Shown piece by piece: positions 22,147 to 24,920 of a stretch of 24,920 nt of DNA; position 1 is the first letter of the stretch, and the number at the start of each line of letters is the position of its first letter. The position numbers were made by a program, and so were the translations under genes. The notes beneath the pieces are model-generated. The model made no database searches. It was given only the letters and a program-made list of their open reading frames with translations, and was not told the origin of the DNA. This DNA is from an uncultured Actinomycetes bacterium (lineage in GTDB: Bacteria; Actinomycetota; Acidimicrobiia; IMCC26256; PALSA-555): the NCBI GenBank assembly GCA_937927875.1, contig CALEYV010000093.1, forward strand, positions 1 through 24,920, read 5' to 3'.

Positions 22147-23184
22147 GTGACCACGTCTGCACCACGCGCCGGCACCGCGCCGACCGCGAAGCTGCGGCCG
22201 CTCGGACCGACCGGGCTGCACGTCAGCCCGCTGTGTCTCGGCGCCATGAACTTCGGCGACCCGACCGGGCCCGAGGAGTCGGTCGAGATCATCGACGCCG
22301 CGCTCGACGGCGGGATCACGATGATCGACACCGCCGACGTGTACGTGAACGGCCGGAGCGAGGAGCTCGTCGGCGCCGCGCTGGCCGCCAACGGCCGGCG
22401 CGACGACATCGTGCTGGCGACGAAGGTCGGGATGCCGCGCGCGAAGGCCGAGCCCGGCACGTGGCACCGGCGCGAACACATCGTCGCCTCATGCGACGAG
22501 TCGCTGCGCCGGCTGCAGACCGACCACATCGACCTCTACCAGCTGCACCGACCGTCGAAGGTGGTGCCGCAGGAGGAGACGCTGGCCGCCTTCGACGAGC
22601 TCGTGCAGGCGGGCAAGGTGCGCCACATCGGCTGCTCCACACACCCGGCCTGGATGGCGATGGAGGCACTCGCGATCGCGGCGCGCGACGACCGAGCGGC
22701 GTACGCGACCGAGCAGCCCCCCTACAACCTGGTCGACCGGCGGATCGAGAACGAGCTGCTGCCGCTGTGCCGAAAGTACGGGCTCGGGGTGCTGCCGTGG
22801 TCGCCGCTGGCGGCGGGCATCCTGGCCGGCCGCTACGACGACCCGGAGCGGATCCCCGAGGGCTCGCGCGCGTCGCGCCGGCCCCAGCAGCGGGATCGGG
22901 TCACGCCGGCCGCCATCAACGTCGCGCGGGGCCTCGAGCGCCTCGCCGACGACCGGGGCCTCACGACCGCGCAGCTGGCGCTGCTGTGGGCGAAGGACCA
23001 GCCCGGCATCACGGCGCCGATCGTCGGCCCGCGGACGCGGGGCCAGCTCGACGAAGCCCTCGGCGTGCTGGACCGGTCGCTGGACGACGAGGCCCGGGCC
23101 GCCTGCGACGAGCTCGTCCCCCCGGGCAGCGCGGTGGCCGACTTCTTCAACACCTCAGGCTGGATGCGGGAGCGGATCCGCTGA
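22147..23184 (+). CDS. Aldo/keto reductase
   Basis: 345-residue NADPH-dependent (beta/alpha)8 oxidoreductase. Visible motifs are LRPLGPTGLHVSPLCLGAMN near the start, GGITMIDTADVYVNGRSEEL (catalytic Asp and Tyr), IVLATKVGMP (catalytic Lys), and HIDLYQLHRPSKVVP (catalytic His). GTAPIVGPRT-like sequence (TAPIVGPRTRGQLDEAL) near the C-terminus matches the NADP-phosphate site. The start GTG 22147 is preferred because homology begins some 15 residues later. The frame is open to 21997, but that extension has no similarity and covers hairpins. Substrate unknown, probably a small aldehyde or ketone. Confidence 0.93.
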   Translation: MTTSAPRAGTAPTAKLRPLGPTGLHVSPLCLGAMNFGDPTGPEESVEIIDAALDGGITMIDTADVYVNGRSEELVGAALAANGRRDDIVLATKVGMPRAKAEPGTWHRREHIVASCDESLRRLQTDHIDLYQLHRPSKVVPQEETLAAFDELVQAGKVRHIGCSTHPAWMAMEALAIAARDDRAAYATEQPPYNLVDRRIENELLPLCRKYGLGVLPWSPLAAGILAGRYDDPERIPEGSRASRRPQQRDRVTPAAINVARGLERLADDRGLTTAQLALLWAKDQPGITAPIVGPRTRGQLDEALGVLDRSLDDEARAACDELVPPGSAVADFFNTSGWMRERIR

Positions 23185-23189
23185 GGACC

Positions 23190-23324
23190 TCAACGGCTGA
23201 GGAGCACCGCGACCGATCCGGCCGCGATGAGCGTCAGCACCACCAGCAGGAGGAGCGAGGAGCGCGTGAAGGCGCCGTCGACCCGGGCTGTCGCCGGCGG
23301 TCGCGCCGGTCGCTGATCCGTCAC
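23190..23324 (-). CDS. Small single-pass membrane protein (44 residues)
   Basis: A GTG-initiated frame ending five bases from the reductase stop encodes a charged, Pro/Arg-rich N-terminus (VTDQRPARPPATARVDGAF) followed by a clean hydrophobic helix (SLLLLVVLTLIAAGSVAVLL) and a final Ser-Arg. Coding potential is supported by the sharp membrane segment and position between two genes, divergent from murD. CATCAT eight bases upstream could be a -10. No family is recognised. It is embedded in a longer open frame that is antiphase shadow of murD. Confidence 0.6.
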   Translation of the reverse strand: MTDQRPARPPATARVDGAFTRSSLLLLVVLTLIAAGSVAVLLSR

Positions 23325-23385
23325 CGGGTCCCATGATGCTTCGCCGGCGCGGCACCGGCCGGGAGCCTCGCGTCCGCCCCCGTCG

Positions 23386-24786
23386 ATGAGCGGGAACGAC
23401 CTCGCGGGGGCCCGCGTCCTCGTGATGGGCATCGGCCGCCGGGCGGGCGGCGTCGGCGCCATCCGGTACGCGCTCGACGCCGGGGCGCAGGTGCGGGTCA
23501 CCGACCGCGGCGACCCGGAGCTCTTCGCACCCGTGGTCGAGCAGTTCCGGGGCGAGCCGGTCGAGTTCGTGCTCGGCCGGCACGACGACGCCGACTTCCG
23601 GTGGGCCGACGTCGTCGTCCGCAATCCCGACGTCCGCCGCGACTCGCCGTCGCTCCGGGCCGCCGAGGAGCACGGGGCCCGGATCGAGATGGAGATGACC
23701 CTGTTCCTGCGGGCGAGCCCCGCCCCGACCATCGGCGTGACCGGCACGAAGGGCAAGACGACCACGACGATGCTGCTCCACGAGATGCTGCGGCAGCGCT
23801 GGCCGGGGACGGTGGTGGCCGGGAACATGGGCCGGTCGGCGCTGGGCCGGCTCGGCGACGTCGAGGCGGGGGTGCCGGTTGCGCTCGAGCTGTCGTCGTT
23901 CCAGCTCGAGGGGATCGGCGAGCACCACCTCGCCCCGCACGTGGCGGTCATCACCAACCTGCATCCCGACCACCTCGACCGGTACCCGTCGCCGGTCGAG
24001 TACGCGGCGGCGAAGACGAACATCACCCGCGCCCAGACGCCCGACGACTGGGCCGTGTACCCGGCCGACGACCCCGCCGTCGCGCCACTCGTCCAGGGGG
24101 CACGGGCCCGGCCGGTGACGTTCGCCGACGCAGCGCACCCCGGCGACCGGACCCTCTACGTCGCCGACGACCGGCTTCGCGCGTCGTGGGAAGGCCAGCC
24201 GGTCGACCTCGGCCCGACGAGCGCGCTCCGGATCCCCGGCCCGCACAACCGCCGGAACGCGCTCGCGGCGGCCGGTGCCGCCCTTGCGGTCGGGCTCGAC
24301 GCCGACGAGATCCGCGCCGGCGTGGCCGCCTTCCGCGGCGTCGCGCACCGACTCGAGCCGGTCGCGACCGTCGACGGCGTCGAGTACGTGAACGACAGCG
24401 CGGCCACGACCCCCGAGGCCGCGGCGGCCGCGCTCGCCGCGTTCGCGGGCCGCCCGATCGTCGCCATCGCCGGCGGCTCCGACAAGGGCCTCGACCTCGA
24501 GCCCCTCGTCGCCGCGCTGCGTCGGCACGCCACCCACGTCGTGCTGCTCGGCGGCACCGCGACGCCCCGGCTCCGAGGCGAGCTGGGCGACGGCGTCGCG
24601 GTCGACGGCCCGTTCGACGACATGGGGGCCGCGGTGGAGCAGGCGGCCACCCGGGCCCCGGCCGGCGGCGTCGTCCTGCTCTCGCCCGGCTGCGCCAGCT
24701 TCGGGCTCTTCGTCGACGAGTTCGACCGGGGCGACCGGTTCCGGTCGGTCGTCACGCAGCTGACCGCGACCGAGGTGTCGACGTGA
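23386..24786 (+). CDS. murD: UDP-N-acetylmuramoyl-alanine-glutamate ligase (MurD-like Mur ligase)
   Basis: 466-residue ATP-dependent Mur ligase adding glutamate to UDP-MurNAc-Ala in the cytoplasm. The N-terminal Rossmann-like domain starts VLVMGIGRRAGGVGA. The central domain has the P-loop GVTGTKGKTTTT (117-128), LELSSFQLEGI, NLHPDHLDRYPS, and the C-terminal side has PHNRRNALAAAGAA, FRGVAHRLEPVATVDGVEYVNDSAATTP, AIAGGSDKG and LLSPGCASFGLFVDEFDRG. These are MurD-specific. It is not in a dcw cluster here. The N-terminal domain differs from classic MurD (RNPDVRRDSP for the usual SPGIPxxxP), so a MurD2-type L-glutamate ligase is an alternative. The ATG start lacks a clear ribosome binding site. 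Confidence 0.9.
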   Translation: MSGNDLAGARVLVMGIGRRAGGVGAIRYALDAGAQVRVTDRGDPELFAPVVEQFRGEPVEFVLGRHDDADFRWADVVVRNPDVRRDSPSLRAAEEHGARIEMEMTLFLRASPAPTIGVTGTKGKTTTTMLLHEMLRQRWPGTVVAGNMGRSALGRLGDVEAGVPVALELSSFQLEGIGEHHLAPHVAVITNLHPDHLDRYPSPVEYAAAKTNITRAQTPDDWAVYPADDPAVAPLVQGARARPVTFADAAHPGDRTLYVADDRLRASWEGQPVDLGPTSALRIPGPHNRRNALAAAGAALAVGLDADEIRAGVAAFRGVAHRLEPVATVDGVEYVNDSAATTPEAAAAALAAFAGRPIVAIAGGSDKGLDLEPLVAALRRHATHVVLLGGTATPRLRGELGDGVAVDGPFDDMGAAVEQAATRAPAGGVVLLSPGCASFGLFVDEFDRGDRFRSVVTQLTATEVST

Positions 24787-24842
24787 CGCAGCGGTGACGC
24801 CGCCCTGACCGACCCGTAACGGACCCGGGCCACGCTCGGGCC

Positions 24843-24920
24843 ATGACCATCCAGCTCGACCAGCTCGACGGGCCCCTCGGGGCCGTCGCCACCGGGATCG
24901 ACCTGCACCGGCCGCTCACC
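24843..24920 (+). CDS. TauD/TfdA-family dioxygenase (5' end only)
   Basis: The first 26 codons encode MTIQLDQLDGPLGAVATGID followed by LHRPLT. The PLGAxxTGxDLxxPL pattern is the N-terminal signature of Fe(II)/2-oxoglutarate-dependent TauD/TfdA dioxygenases. The gene runs off the window, so catalytic HxD and the rest cannot be checked. CACGCT six bases before the ATG might be a weak -10. It starts 56 bp after murD and seems separate from it. Confidence 0.72.
   Translation, partial: MTIQLDQLDGPLGAVATGIDLHRPLT

Overview
The window is very GC-rich with strong third-position GC. It uses many GTG starts and ATGA/GTGA stop-start overlaps. It carries an RpfB-like resuscitation factor beside ksgA, the 28-residue ribosomal protein bL37, an F420-type LLM oxidoreductase and apparently leaderless promoters. 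Together these point to an actinobacterium (Actinomycetota). An Acidimicrobiia-like or other uncultured lineage is plausible, but that is inference. No tRNA, rRNA, CRISPR array, insertion sequence or phage gene was seen.

Layout. (1) 1-6250, minus strand: ychF-like, rsmI, metG, tatD, rpfB-like and ksgA/rsmA (cut by the window start). This extends the well-known actinobacterial metS-tatD-rpfB-ksgA neighbourhood. (2) 6313-8018: an NTF2/SnoaL-like protein convergent with a secreted subtilisin-family protease. (3) 8146-8232: the tiny bL37 gene. (4) 8367-10230, minus: an Rrf2-type regulator, an NAD-dependent epimerase and a four-helix membrane protein, translationally coupled, with a perfect palindrome over the promoter. 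(5) 10278-11060: an acyl-CoA thioesterase-like protein, divergent from (6) 11189-13826: an MBOAT O-acyltransferase plus a membrane-anchored SGNH/DUF459 esterase. (7) 13872-14876: a secreted YHYH-type protein. (8) 14966-16325: a Tat-exported molybdopterin oxidoreductase plus its b-type cytochrome. (9) 16380-20166: a tight four-gene operon of serC, a thioredoxin-fused protein of unknown function (with an apparent 1-nt deletion), a UGSC-family selenoprotein whose in-frame TGA is read as selenocysteine, and a ferredoxin-like-fold protein. (10) 20169-21835, minus: LLM oxidoreductase and PIG-L deacetylase. (11) 22147-24920: aldo/keto reductase, a 44-residue membrane peptide, murD, and the start of a TauD-like dioxygenase.

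The most interesting object is the selenoprotein operon. The TGA at 19212-19214 interrupts a frame that continues with UGSCTSC and ends at 19451. A perfect 8-bp hairpin with a G-containing apical loop begins 11 nt after the TGA, as expected of a bacterial SECIS element. Also notable are a YchF homologue that has lost its P-loop and other nucleotide-binding motifs, a recurrent TAnnnT-N6/7-start-codon arrangement pointing to leaderless transcription of housekeeping genes, and a threefold 47-residue repeat in the cytoplasmic part of the Rpf protein.
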